The notes under the pieces were generated by a model, which ran no database searches, was not told the origin of the DNA, and saw only the letters and a program-made list of their open reading frames with translations. A stretch of 64,000 bases of DNA from the NCBI GenBank assembly GCA_024234935.1, contig JACKNI010000001.1, positions 496,001 to 560,000 of the forward strand, in the 5' to 3' direction. This document shows, in pieces, positions 16,885 through 24,685 of the stretch. The stretch's first letter is position 1. Each line of letters opens with the position of its first letter. The position numbers and the translations under genes were made by a program. The stretch is from Chromatiales bacterium. Its GTDB lineage: Bacteria > Pseudomonadota > Gammaproteobacteria > Steroidobacterales > GCA-2729495.

Positions 16885-17822
16885 CCAGAATTCTCGTAAT
16901 CGCCGAACACGACGGCCAGCACGTCCAGCAGAGCACGGCCCGGTGCCTGAACTGCGCCGTACAGATCGATGCCGCTGGTGCGGACGTGGTGGTGTTCGCC
17001 GCTGCCGACAGTCCCGCCGCTGCCGAAGCCTCCAGGCTCAGCGGCGTAAAACGTGTGCTGCTGGTCGCCCAGAAAGAAAAGGCCGGCTCGCTGGCCGCAC
17101 TCCTCGCACCGCAGATCGTTGCGCTTGCGGCCGACTATGACTGCATCCTCGCGCCATCAACGACTTTTGGCCGGGACCTGCTGCCGCGTGTGGCGGCACT
17201 GCTTGGCATGGCCCAGGTGACCGACATCATGGCCGTCATCGGTCCGCGCAGCTTCAAGCGACCCATCTATGCGGGCAATGCGATCGTTACCGTTGAGGTA
17301 CCGGAAGGACAACAGGTTATCGGCACCGTGCGCAGCGCCTCCTTCAAGCCGGTTGAGAATGGTGCGGAAGCGCCGGTCGAATCCGTCAGCATTGCGGCCG
17401 AACTGCCAACGCATACCCGTTTCATGGAACTGCAGTCCGGTTCCAGCGATCGCCCCGACCTGCAGAGCGCGAAAATTGTCCTGTCCGGCGGCCGCGGCCT
17501 TGGCAGCGCAGACAACTTCAAGCAGCTCTACGCGCTGGCCGATCGCATGGGCGCTGCAGTAGGCGCTTCCCGCGCAGCAGTCGACGCGGGTTTTGTACCC
17601 AACGAGATGCAGGTCGGCCAGACCGGCAAGATCATTGCGCCTGACTTTTACCTCGCATTCGGAATCTCGGGCGCCATCCAGCATCTCACCGGCATCAAGG
17701 ACGCCGGCACCATCGTCGCGATCAACAAGGACGCCGAGGCGCCGATTTTCGAGGTTGCCGATATCGGCCTGGTCGGCGACCTGTTCGAGGCGATCAGGGA
17801 GATCAGCGAACAGCTGGGCTGA
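16881..17822 (+). CDS. etfA: Electron transfer flavoprotein alpha subunit
   Basis: This is the 313-residue FAD-binding alpha subunit of ETF. The C-terminal FAD domain holds the family signature: VLSGGRGLGSADNFKQLYAL, VGASRAAVDAGFVPNEMQVGQTG, and FGISGAIQHLTGIKDAGTIV, followed by INKDAEAPIFEVADIGLVGD. The N-terminal domain includes APSTTFGRDLLPRVAALL. It forms a heterodimer with EtfB and overlaps its gene by four bases. It ends seven bases before the end of a convergent membrane protein gene. Confidence 0.97.
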   Translation: MTRILVIAEHDGQHVQQSTARCLNCAVQIDAAGADVVVFAAADSPAAAEASRLSGVKRVLLVAQKEKAGSLAALLAPQIVALAADYDCILAPSTTFGRDLLPRVAALLGMAQVTDIMAVIGPRSFKRPIYAGNAIVTVEVPEGQQVIGTVRSASFKPVENGAEAPVESVSIAAELPTHTRFMELQSGSSDRPDLQSAKIVLSGGRGLGSADNFKQLYALADRMGAAVGASRAAVDAGFVPNEMQVGQTGKIIAPDFYLAFGISGAIQHLTGIKDAGTIVAINKDAEAPIFEVADIGLVGDLFEAIREISEQLG

Positions 17823-17829
17823 GCGGCGC

Positions 17830-18531
17830 TCAGCCGCCCATGCCCGGCTTCCAGACGCCCAGCCAGGCTGACACTGCGACACCGATCCAGATCGCCCAGA
17901 CATAGGGTCTGCAGGCCATGATGCCGTCATACATCAGCTTGTCGCTCTCCGGGGTCGCACCCTTCGCGGCCAGCACCCGGAAGCCCTCGACAAAGGGCGG
18001 CAGTTTGACGCGGATCATGAAGCCGCAGAAGATCAGGAAGGCGAAGATCGTCAGCTTGGCCGCCAGCCACGGGAAAGCCTGGAGAGGCCCGGTGATCCAG
18101 TGATAGATCACCGAACCCAGCAGCGCAAAGATCATCAGGAAACGGAACCAGTAGTCGCCCCTGGCGAGCAACCGGCCGAAATCCGTGCCCTCTTTTACAT
18201 GCACCATGTGCACCACCCAGACCCAGATCGGACCCAGCGCGACGATCGCAATCGTCTGCCAGAGCGGATGCTCATAGCCGACAAACTCGGCAAGTATGCC
18301 GCCGACCGTGAGCATCAGTGCCAGGCAATAGCGTGGCAGCATGTCGAGGTTGATGAAGATCTTGAAGGCCGTCAGCCGGGCATCGCGCGACAGTTTGTCG
18401 TTGATGACAAAGGTGCTGGAGTAATACACCCCGGCATCACCGCCCAGCCAGTACACAAAAAGCAGTATGTGCACGAACTTCACTGCGGCATAGGCTAACG
18501 GCAGCGTCTGGACGACCTGCATCTCTTCCAT
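17830..18531 (-). CDS. Unknown integral membrane protein (about six helices)
   Basis: I do not recognise this 233-residue protein. It has about six hydrophobic segments: VKFVHILLFVYWLGGDAGVYY near the start, then YCLALMLTVGGILAEFVG, TIAIVALGPIWVWVVHMVH, FLMIFALLGSVIYHWITG, LTIFAFLIFCGFMIRVKL and a last one near AIWIGVAVSAWLGVW. Conserved-looking histidines lie in the first and third helices (KFVHILL, VVHMVHV) and in VIYHW, a pattern that could bind heme or metal as in CopD-like or DUF2269-like proteins; this is speculative. It lies between convergent etfA and the peroxiredoxin gene, 26 bases downstream of the latter, so it may be cotranscribed with it. Confidence 0.65.
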   Translation of the reverse strand: MEEMQVVQTLPLAYAAVKFVHILLFVYWLGGDAGVYYSSTFVINDKLSRDARLTAFKIFINLDMLPRYCLALMLTVGGILAEFVGYEHPLWQTIAIVALGPIWVWVVHMVHVKEGTDFGRLLARGDYWFRFLMIFALLGSVIYHWITGPLQAFPWLAAKLTIFAFLIFCGFMIRVKLPPFVEGFRVLAAKGATPESDKLMYDGIMACRPYVWAIWIGVAVSAWLGVWKPGMGG

Positions 18532-18557
18532 GGTTCAGTTCCCGATGAGGATTGCTA

Positions 18558-19040
18558 TCAGAGCTGCTTGAGTACGCACTCGGCGGTGCTCACCTTGAAC
18601 TCGCGTGGCGCTTCCACGTTGAGTTCGGTGACGACACCGTTGTCGACCACCATCGAAAAACGCTGGCTGCGGGTGCCAAGACCGAAACCGCTGCCATCCA
18701 GTTCGAGGCCCAGGGCACGCGTGTATTCGGCGTTTCCATCCGCGAGCATCAGTACCTTGTCGCCCACGCCGCGGTCCTTGCCCCAGGCGTCCATCACGAA
18801 CACATCGTTGACCGACATGCAGGCGATCGTCGCCACGCCCTTGGCCTTGATCTCCGCCGCATTCTTGATATAGCCCGGCAGATGGCTGTTCGAGCAGGTT
18901 GGCGTGAAAGCGCCTGGCACGGAGAAAAACACGACTTTCTTGCCGCCAAACAGGTCCTGCGTGGTGATTGATCCAGGCGCACCATCGATCATCACGCTGA
19001 ACTTGCCCTCGGGTACCCGGTCGCCGACTTTGATTGTCAT
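18558..19040 (-). CDS. Prx5-type peroxiredoxin
   Basis: This 160-residue peroxiredoxin belongs to the Prx5/AhpE-like redoxin group. The peroxidatic cysteine is Cys49 within FFSVPGAFTPTCSNSHLPGY, the Prx5 signature. ACMSVNDVFVMDAWGKDRG and the closing FKVSTAECVLKQL fit the family. It would reduce hydrogen peroxide and alkyl hydroperoxides using thiol donors in the cytoplasm; no fused glutaredoxin domain is present. A strong AAGGAGA ribosome-binding site precedes ATG, and a TACAAT -10-like hexamer is present on the minus strand at 19079-19084, although no good -35 pairs with it. Confidence 0.92.
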   Translation of the reverse strand: MTIKVGDRVPEGKFSVMIDGAPGSITTQDLFGGKKVVFFSVPGAFTPTCSNSHLPGYIKNAAEIKAKGVATIACMSVNDVFVMDAWGKDRGVGDKVLMLADGNAEYTRALGLELDGSGFGLGTRSQRFSMVVDNGVVTELNVEAPREFKVSTAECVLKQL

Positions 19041-19194
19041 GGAAGTCTCCTTGCCTGATCGGTAGAAATCGATGCCGGATTGTACAGTCCAAAACCGGCG
19101 CAGGTGACCAGCATACCGGAGTCGTCCTCAGGGCGGAAAAGCAAAGGTCCCGCTGGAGCGGACACCGCCCGAATACGGGTATTGACCGCGCCGC

Positions 19195-19470
19195 TCAGGG
19201 TTCGCCGGGCGACTCGGGCACCATGAATACGGGCATCGGCTCGGTGGGCGTCGGATCGGCGCCCATGATGGCAATCAGCTTCTGCATGCTGGTGAGGAAT
19301 GTATCGAAGCCGAGAAAAACCAGCGCCACGACAAGCAGAGCAAGAACCAATGCGATTGCATGCTGCCAGTAACGGTGCGGTCGCGTGTCGCGATTATCTG
19401 CAGCAAATTCGCGAGCACGCTCAGTGATGGCGCGCCGGAGCGCGTCCTGATCCCCGGTGTCGTGCGGCAT
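19195..19470 (-). CDS. Small single-span membrane protein, unknown function
   Basis: This 91-residue product is predicted from ATG 19470 (MPHDTGDQDALRRAITERAR), because the longer frame to 19596 adds an Arg/Lys-rich stretch unlike protein sequence. An amphipathic, charged N-terminal 33 residues lead into one transmembrane segment (AIALVLALLVVALVFLGF), then a short tail ending in a Pro-rich segment (PTPTEPMPVFMVPESPGEP). No domain is recognised. It lies after the PEP-CTERM gene on the same strand but beyond that gene's terminator. It could still be non-coding. Confidence 0.45.
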   Translation of the reverse strand: MPHDTGDQDALRRAITERAREFAADNRDTRPHRYWQHAIALVLALLVVALVFLGFDTFLTSMQKLIAIMGADPTPTEPMPVFMVPESPGEP

Positions 19471-19618
19471 CTCGGTCTGCCCGTCAATTTCTGAGCGGCG
19501 AGAGTACCCCGTCCCGCATTTTATTGGTATCACCGCACCCAGGCTCATGGCGTGCGGCCACGGTACTTTGCCAGCACGGTGGCGCGGGACAAGCATCGAA
19601 GGCTGGATCCGACAGAAA

Positions 19619-19645
19619 AAAAGCCCCCAGCGTGTGGGGGCTTTT
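19619..19645 (-). terminator. Rho-independent terminator after the PEP-CTERM gene
   Basis: An 11-bp perfect stem (19619-19629 with 19635-19645) and a 5-base loop are followed, reading on the minus strand, by a T-run (complement of the seven A at 19616-19622). It lies 26 bases beyond the stop of the PEP-CTERM gene. The A/T tracts on both sides could let it act in both directions. Confidence 0.85.
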
Positions 19646-19670
19646 CATCAACCAGTGATTCCGGCGAAGG

Positions 19671-20318
19671 TCAGCCGGCGATACGTCGACGCCTCAGCAA
19701 ACCGAGACCACCCAGGGCGCTGCCAAACAACCAGACCGCCGCAGGGACAGGAATGGCTGTCAGGTTCAGCACCCCCGAGTAGCTTCCACCGGAGGCGCCT
19801 GTGGCATCGCCACGTATCTGCAGCACGTAGCTGCCTGGTCCGAGAACGATCGGATTCAGCACCGTATAAGTCACATTGGCAGCGACAACCGTCGTACCCC
19901 AGACCGCCAGGCAACCGCCGGGACATGGAGCACCCACCGTACTGCCAGGGTTATAGACCCCGGGCAGTGCGAACAGTCGAGCCTGCAGATTCGAGATTTC
20001 GAGTGAACCGGGGATGCTGATGGACGATGTCACCGAGTTCGACCCCGCGCCAACAGGAATGGTGAATATGAAATCGTCGTAGAAGCCATAGCTCGACGCG
20101 GCAGGGAAATTCGGGTCGGTCGGCAGGCTGAATGTATTACCGTAAAAATCAGAGCCGGGAACCGGCAGCACCGTATTGGCACCACCACCGGTCGTGACAT
20201 TGATCGCGCCATTGTAGGTTGTTGAATAACTCAGCGGCATGGCCTGGGCGCTGCCGATACAGAACAGTGACATCGCCGCGAGAGCGCCAGCGACAACCGA
20301 AAACCTGGTATTCCCCAC
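19671..20318 (-). CDS. PEP-CTERM sorting-domain exported protein
   Basis: This 215-residue secreted protein has an N-terminal signal peptide (VVAGALAAMSLFCIGSAQA, cleavage after residue about 26) and a C-terminal PEP-CTERM-like anchor: VPAAVWLFGSALGGLGLL followed by the basic tail RRRRIAG. Such proteins are processed by exosortase in bacteria that also make exopolysaccharide (family knowledge); no exosortase or polysaccharide gene is in this window. The mature part is rich in Gly, Ser, Thr, Asn and Pro, consistent with a beta-sandwich. A GGGGGAG ribosome-binding site precedes the start, and a strong terminator follows the gene. Confidence 0.85.
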   Translation of the reverse strand: MGNTRFSVVAGALAAMSLFCIGSAQAMPLSYSTTYNGAINVTTGGGANTVLPVPGSDFYGNTFSLPTDPNFPAASSYGFYDDFIFTIPVGAGSNSVTSSISIPGSLEISNLQARLFALPGVYNPGSTVGAPCPGGCLAVWGTTVVAANVTYTVLNPIVLGPGSYVLQIRGDATGASGGSYSGVLNLTAIPVPAAVWLFGSALGGLGLLRRRRIAG

Positions 20319-20612
20319 GTCAACTCCCCCGGATCATGTTAGTTCTGGTCAGAAACGCCCCATGCAGAGGGGTTCATGACTGTTATTGAGTAGCGGGACC
20401 AAGACTAGACTATGTCTGAGACAGAAATCAATCAGATTTCAGCCGGACCAGCGGGCCGGCAGCCTTTGTCATAATGCGCCGAAAAACCCGGGAGCAAACT
20501 CTGCTACCAAACAAGGACTTGTGGAATATTTTCCGATGCATTCTCATCAGCCTGACACCGCAAGGATGGGTGTACCGTCGTCCGGCCCAGGCTTTTCCCG
20601 CAGCGTTGCCGC
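20319..20612. promoter_or_regulatory. 294-base intergenic region with two adjacent palindromes
   Basis: No gene is seen between the PEP-CTERM gene and the end of pntB. The region is less GC-rich than its surroundings. It contains a perfect palindrome TGTCTGAGACA (20413-20423) directly abutting a second inverted repeat, GAAATC and GATTTC around five bases (20424-20440). These lie about 95 to 120 bases upstream of the PEP-CTERM start, a plausible operator position. No TGGCAC-type sigma54 site was found, and no convincing -10/-35 pair. Confidence 0.35.
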
Positions 20613-22019
20613 TCAGCCTTTCAATGCCCCCAGCACCTCGTCCAGCATCTTCTTCGCATCGCCGAACAGCATGCGGTTGTTGTCCTTATAGAAGAGCGGG
20701 TTGTCTACACCGGCATAACCCGAGGCCATCGAGCGCTTCATGACGATGGAAGTCTTCGCTTTCCAGGCCTGCAGCACGGGCATACCCGCGATCGGACTGT
20801 TTGGATCGTCCTCGGCACCGGGATTCACGATGTCGTTGGCGCCGATGACCATGACGACATCCGTATCCGGGAAGTCGTCGTTGATCTCGTCCATTTCCAG
20901 CACGATGTCGTAAGGTACCTTGGCTTCAGCCAGCAGCACGTTCATATGGCCGGGCATGCGACCCGCCACCGGGTGAATGCCGAAGCGTACGTTGGCACCC
21001 TTCTCGCGCAGGAACTTCGTGATCTCGTAGACCGTGTGCTGGGCCTGCGCAACAGCCATGCCATAACCGGGAATGATGATCACGCTCTTTGCCGAACCGA
21101 GCAGTTCCGCTGTTTCGATCGCACTGATCGACGTGACCTCACCGGCCGGCTGCGCACCAGTCGCAGGCGAGGCCCCCTCACCAGTACCGAAACCGCCGGC
21201 AATGACGCTGATGAAGTTGCGATTCATCGCCCGACACATGATGTAGGACAGGATCGCGCCGGAAGAACCGACAAGCGCTCCGGTCACGATCAGCAGGTCA
21301 TTGGAGAGCATGAACCCGGTGGCTGCTGCTGCCCATCCCGAATAACTGTTCAGCATCGACACCACCACCGGCATGTCGGCACCACCGATGGCCATCACCA
21401 TGTGGATACCAAAAAGGATGGCGACAACCGTCATCACGATCAGCGGCGTCATGCCGGCACCGATGTCCGGTGCCTGCAGAAAAGCGTAGCCAAACCAGAT
21501 CACCACCAGCAGCCCGACCAGGTTGATCCAGTGCCGGGCTGGCAGCAACAGCGGCTTGCCGCCAATCTTGCCGGACAGCTTGCCGAAGGCAATCACCGAA
21601 CCGGAGAAGGTTATGGCGCCAATCAGGATGCCGATGTAGATCTCGATTTCGTGGATGGATTTCTCGGCACCGGTGAACTCGATCGAGGTATCGACATAGC
21701 TCGCAAAACCGACAAGGCACGCAGCGAGACCGACCAGGCTGTGCATCAGCGCAACGAGTTCAGGCATCTGCGTCATCTGCACCTTGCGCGCGGCGTAAAG
21801 ACCGATACTGCCCCCGACGAGCATGGCGCCGATGATCCATGGCACGCCGGCCAGGGTGACGCGGGGGCCGAACACCGTCGCCAGTACCGCGATGGTCATG
21901 CCGACGATGCCGTAGAAATTGCCGCGGCGGGCGGTTTCAGGATTGGCGAGACCGCCGAGACTCAGGATGAAGAGAATCGTGGCGCCGATATAGGCAACTG
22001 CAGCGAGACTGGCGGACAT
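20613..22019 (-). CDS. pntB: NAD(P) transhydrogenase subunit beta
   Basis: This 468-residue protein is the beta subunit of the proton-pumping nicotinamide nucleotide transhydrogenase. About nine transmembrane helices fill the first 270 residues, followed by the NADP(H)-binding domain III. That domain shows VIIIPGYGMAVAQAQHTVYE, FGIHPVAGRMPGHMNVLLAEA, DVVMVIGANDIVNPGAEDDP and MKRSMASGYAGVDNPLF, all diagnostic. The enzyme couples hydride transfer from NADH to NADP+ to proton influx across the inner membrane. It lies 12 bases after pntA. Length fits the family. Confidence 0.97.
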   Translation of the reverse strand: MSASLAAVAYIGATILFILSLGGLANPETARRGNFYGIVGMTIAVLATVFGPRVTLAGVPWIIGAMLVGGSIGLYAARKVQMTQMPELVALMHSLVGLAACLVGFASYVDTSIEFTGAEKSIHEIEIYIGILIGAITFSGSVIAFGKLSGKIGGKPLLLPARHWINLVGLLVVIWFGYAFLQAPDIGAGMTPLIVMTVVAILFGIHMVMAIGGADMPVVVSMLNSYSGWAAAATGFMLSNDLLIVTGALVGSSGAILSYIMCRAMNRNFISVIAGGFGTGEGASPATGAQPAGEVTSISAIETAELLGSAKSVIIIPGYGMAVAQAQHTVYEITKFLREKGANVRFGIHPVAGRMPGHMNVLLAEAKVPYDIVLEMDEINDDFPDTDVVMVIGANDIVNPGAEDDPNSPIAGMPVLQAWKAKTSIVMKRSMASGYAGVDNPLFYKDNNRMLFGDAKKMLDEVLGALKG

Positions 22020-22031
22020 GCCGGTGACCTC

Positions 22032-23624
22032 TTATTTGCGGAACATCGCCAGCATGCGGCGGGTAACGGCGAATCCGCCGAACATGTTGATTGCCGTCAG
22101 CGCGAGTGCCACGACGGCAAGCCCCAGAATCAGGGCTGATGGACGATCCGCCCCCTCCCCGATCAGCGGTGGCGCAATCTGCACAAGCGCACCGACCGCG
22201 ATGATGCTCGATATTGCATTGGTCACGCTCATGAGCGGGGTATGCAGCGAGGGTTTGACGTTCCAGATCACCATGTAACCGATGAAACAGGCCAGTACGA
22301 ACACGGTGAAGTGCGACAGAAAGGTGGCCGGCGCATAGGCGCCGACCAGCCAGAACAGTGCGGCACCGACGCCAAACAATACCGCAAGACTGCCAGCCGA
22401 CATTGGCTCGCTATCGCCATGACCGTGGGCTGACTTCTTCGCTGCAGCTGGCGATGCGACCGGCTTTGCCTGCGGAGGCGCTGCCGGGATTTTCGGCGGC
22501 GGGGGCGGCCAGGTGATCTCGCCGGCCTTGATGACGGTGAGGCCGCGAATTGCCTCATCGTCGAAGTTGACGTCGATCTGTCCATCCTTCGCCTTGCACA
22601 GATCCTCGGTGAGTCGCAGCAGATTGTTGGCGTACAGCGTCGAGGATTGCTTGGCGAGCCTGCTCGGAAGGTCCGTGTAGCCGATGATGGTGACGCCATG
22701 GCGCACCACGCTCTCGCCCGGCACGGTCAGTTCGCAGTTGCCGCCCTGTTCGCCGGCCATATCGACGATCACGCTGCCGGGCTTCATGGACTTGACCATG
22801 TCCGCGGTAATGAGCCGCGGTGCCGGCTTGCCGGGAATCAGGGCCGTCGTGATGATGATATCGGCCTCTTTCGCCTGGCGCGCGTACATCTCGCGCTGAG
22901 CCTGCTGGAAGCCTTCGCTCATGACCTTGGCGTAACCGCCGCCGCCAGAGCCCTCTTCCTCGTAGTCGACCTTGACGAATTCACCGCCCAGGGAAACCAC
23001 CTGATCGGCCACTTCGGCACGGGTGTCATTGGCACGCACCATGGCACCCAGGTTGGCAGCAGTGCCGATCGCGGCGAGGCCGGCGACACCAGCACCGGCG
23101 ATGAAGACTTTTGCCGGCGGGATCTTGCCGGCAGCAGTCACCTGGCCATTGAAGAAACGCCCGAAGGCATTTGCAGCCTCGATGACCGCGCGATATCCGC
23201 TGATGCTCGCCATGGAGGTCAGTGCGTCCATCTTCTGCGCACGACTGAGCTGGCGCGGCAGCGAGTCCATGGCCAGCACGGTAATCCTGCGTTCGGCCAA
23301 CTGCTGCATGAGGTCGGGGTTCTGCGCCGGCCAGATGAAACTGACCAGCGTGGTACCGGCCTTGATCAGGCTGATTTCTTCGTGCTGTGGCGCACGCACC
23401 TTGAAGACCATGTCCGAGGCTGCCCACAGACCTGCTGCACTCTCGGCAATTTGCGCGCCGGCCGCCCGATAGGCCTCGTCATCGAAGTTTGCGGCTGCGC
23501 CTGCACCTGTTTCGACGGTGACGGAAAAGCCGAGCTTGATCAGCTTTTCGACGACTTCCGGGACGCTGGCGACACGCTTTTCGCCCGGAAACAGTTCGCG
23601 GGGAACCCCAATTGTCAGCGACAT
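22032..23624 (-). CDS. pntA: NAD(P) transhydrogenase subunit alpha
   Basis: This 530-residue alpha subunit has the NAD(H)-binding domain I (MSLTIGVPRELFPGEKRVAS; VFIAGAGVAGLAAIGTAANLGA nucleotide loop) and, after a Pro/Ala/His-rich linker, four membrane helices of domain II in residues about 430-520. It is the single-chain Enterobacteria-type PntA rather than the split PntAA/PntAB form of Rhodospirillum. The linker (WPPPPPKIPAAPPQ then HGHGDSEP) is longer and more His-rich than usual. It is first in the pntAB operon. No clear promoter was identified in the 126-base gap upstream. Confidence 0.96.
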   Translation of the reverse strand: MSLTIGVPRELFPGEKRVASVPEVVEKLIKLGFSVTVETGAGAAANFDDEAYRAAGAQIAESAAGLWAASDMVFKVRAPQHEEISLIKAGTTLVSFIWPAQNPDLMQQLAERRITVLAMDSLPRQLSRAQKMDALTSMASISGYRAVIEAANAFGRFFNGQVTAAGKIPPAKVFIAGAGVAGLAAIGTAANLGAMVRANDTRAEVADQVVSLGGEFVKVDYEEEGSGGGGYAKVMSEGFQQAQREMYARQAKEADIIITTALIPGKPAPRLITADMVKSMKPGSVIVDMAGEQGGNCELTVPGESVVRHGVTIIGYTDLPSRLAKQSSTLYANNLLRLTEDLCKAKDGQIDVNFDDEAIRGLTVIKAGEITWPPPPPKIPAAPPQAKPVASPAAAKKSAHGHGDSEPMSAGSLAVLFGVGAALFWLVGAYAPATFLSHFTVFVLACFIGYMVIWNVKPSLHTPLMSVTNAISSIIAVGALVQIAPPLIGEGADRPSALILGLAVVALALTAINMFGGFAVTRRMLAMFRK

Positions 23625-23750
23625 GGCAACCTCGGCAAGAGCCTGGACTGGTCTCGGTTCAGATTAATGTCGCGGGGAACCCGCAACAGCGGCCCTTGAC
23701 GGTGCGCAATGATACTCAGCTTGGCGGAATTTACGAGACGTTCGTGGAAA

Positions 23751-24242
23751 TTACTGACTGACGCGACCCGCCATTTTTTCGATCTGCGCGCGAGCCTCGT
23801 CCTCGGTTTTGCCGAGTGCATTGGCCAGTTCTTCAGACAGAAAACTCAGCGACTGGTTGTAATGGGTGCGGTCAGCGGCCCGCAGATTACCTTCCGCTTC
23901 AAGCTTGCTCAGCCCCTTGTAGACCTGCGCATAGCCGAAGGGATCACCCTTCTCCATCGTCTGCTGGTGGGCATTGGCCCTGGCCTTCCACTGGCTGCTC
24001 GCCTTGCCCTTCCATGTCTTCAGATAAGCCAGCAACTTCCGGGCTTCAGTGGCATCAATCGGGTCGCGTACGGTTTTCGCCAGGTCTTCCTTGCGCAACA
24101 TCACCGTGAGGCGATCCCGCTTGAAGAACAGCTTTGCAAACAGCGCTTCGGTATCTCCCGAAAAACTCCGCTTGCGAATGGACAGCACCTCGCCGATGCC
24201 GTGGTGGGGATGATGGATGCAGTCGCCCTGATGTATGGTGAT
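23751..24242 (-). CDS. CarD/CdnL-family RNA polymerase-binding regulator, probable ATC start
   Basis: This is a 163-residue protein of the CarD_CdnL_TRCF family. An N-terminal RNA polymerase-interaction domain (HQGDCIHHPHHGIGEVLSIRK, then KLFFKRDRLTVMLRKEDL) is followed by a helical DNA-binding domain from about residue 75 to the end. The first standard start (GTG 24188) would delete the conserved HHPHHGIGEV strand. Reading upstream in frame, the only start that fits is ATC at 24242, which gives MTIHQGDCIHHPHHG and lies seven bases after AGGAG; no ATG, GTG or TTG is available. Such proteins stabilise open promoter complexes at rRNA and other promoters. A strong promoter and a Fur-box-like site precede it. 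Confidence 0.82.
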   Translation of the reverse strand: MTIHQGDCIHHPHHGIGEVLSIRKRSFSGDTEALFAKLFFKRDRLTVMLRKEDLAKTVRDPIDATEARKLLAYLKTWKGKASSQWKARANAHQQTMEKGDPFGYAQVYKGLSKLEAEGNLRAADRTHYNQSLSFLSEELANALGKTEDEARAQIEKMAGRVSQ

Positions 24243-24281
24243 AAGCCTTCTCCTGCCAAAGTGTAGTCTGATTCGTCAAAA

Positions 24282-24300
24282 ACCATTAATAATCATTATC
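24282..24300. promoter_or_regulatory. Fur-box-like sequence at the CarD-like gene promoter
   Basis: The 19 bases ending in ATAATCATTATC match the classic Fur consensus at 14 of 19 positions (plus-strand comparison), with the 12-base right half perfect. It overlaps the -10 element and start-site region of the leftward promoter. The consensus is recalled from E. coli; binding is unproven. Confidence 0.4.
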
Positions 24301-24326
24301 TTACATAAAAACGGTGCGAATTTCAA
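24298..24326 (-). promoter_or_regulatory. Sigma70 promoter of the CarD-like gene
   Basis: On the minus strand, TTGAAA (24326-24321) and TAAGAT (24303-24298) are separated by exactly 17 bases. This is one of the best promoters in the window. A start near 24290 gives a leader of about 48 bases containing the AGGAGA ribosome-binding site. Confidence 0.75.
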
Positions 24327-24358
24327 GAAACAGGAAATGAAGGCGGCCGCTGCCGCTT

Positions 24359-24685
24359 TCACTGGCTGCCGGGCGCCTCCAGACGTTCGCGAAGTTCGGC
24401 TATTTCGTCCAGCAGCTGCAGCGCAAGGGCGACACCGGCGAGATTGAGCCCCAGGTCCTGCTGCAGCCGCCGGGCAGTCAACGCACGCCGCAATTGCATG
24501 CCAGGAAAGATCCAGTCCGGCTGCTCTCCGCGTTCCGGTTCGATCACGCCTTCGTGCACCAGCTCGATCACCCATTCGACCTCTGCCGCGCAGGCCCGGC
24601 TCACCTCGATCAGGGTCAGCTCCGACTGCTCCTCGACGATGACGCCGGAGAGGACTGCTTCGTATTCCTGGCCTTTTCTGCTCAT
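24359..24685 (-). CDS. cbpM: Chaperone modulator CbpM
   Basis: This 108-residue MerR-like protein is CbpM, the specific inhibitor and partner of the DnaJ-like CbpA. Features are the LTLIEVSRACAAEVEWVIELV helix-turn-helix-like start, HEGVIEPERGEQPDWIFPG, and the C-terminal helical segment LQQDLGLNLAGVALALQLLDEI. CbpM binds the J domain of CbpA and blocks both its cochaperone and DNA-binding activities (known from E. coli). The ATG shares four bases with the cbpA stop, so the pair is translationally coupled. Confidence 0.92.
   Translation of the reverse strand: MSRKGQEYEAVLSGVIVEEQSELTLIEVSRACAAEVEWVIELVHEGVIEPERGEQPDWIFPGMQLRRALTARRLQQDLGLNLAGVALALQLLDEIAELRERLEAPGSQ

Noticed and set aside
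24101..24286. 61-codon minus-strand frame starting MVFDESDYTLAG overlapping the CarD-like gene
   Set aside because: It begins upstream of the proposed ATC start but reads the same DNA in a different frame. The downstream part has cysteine- and serine-rich shadow composition, while the CarD frame has clear family motifs.
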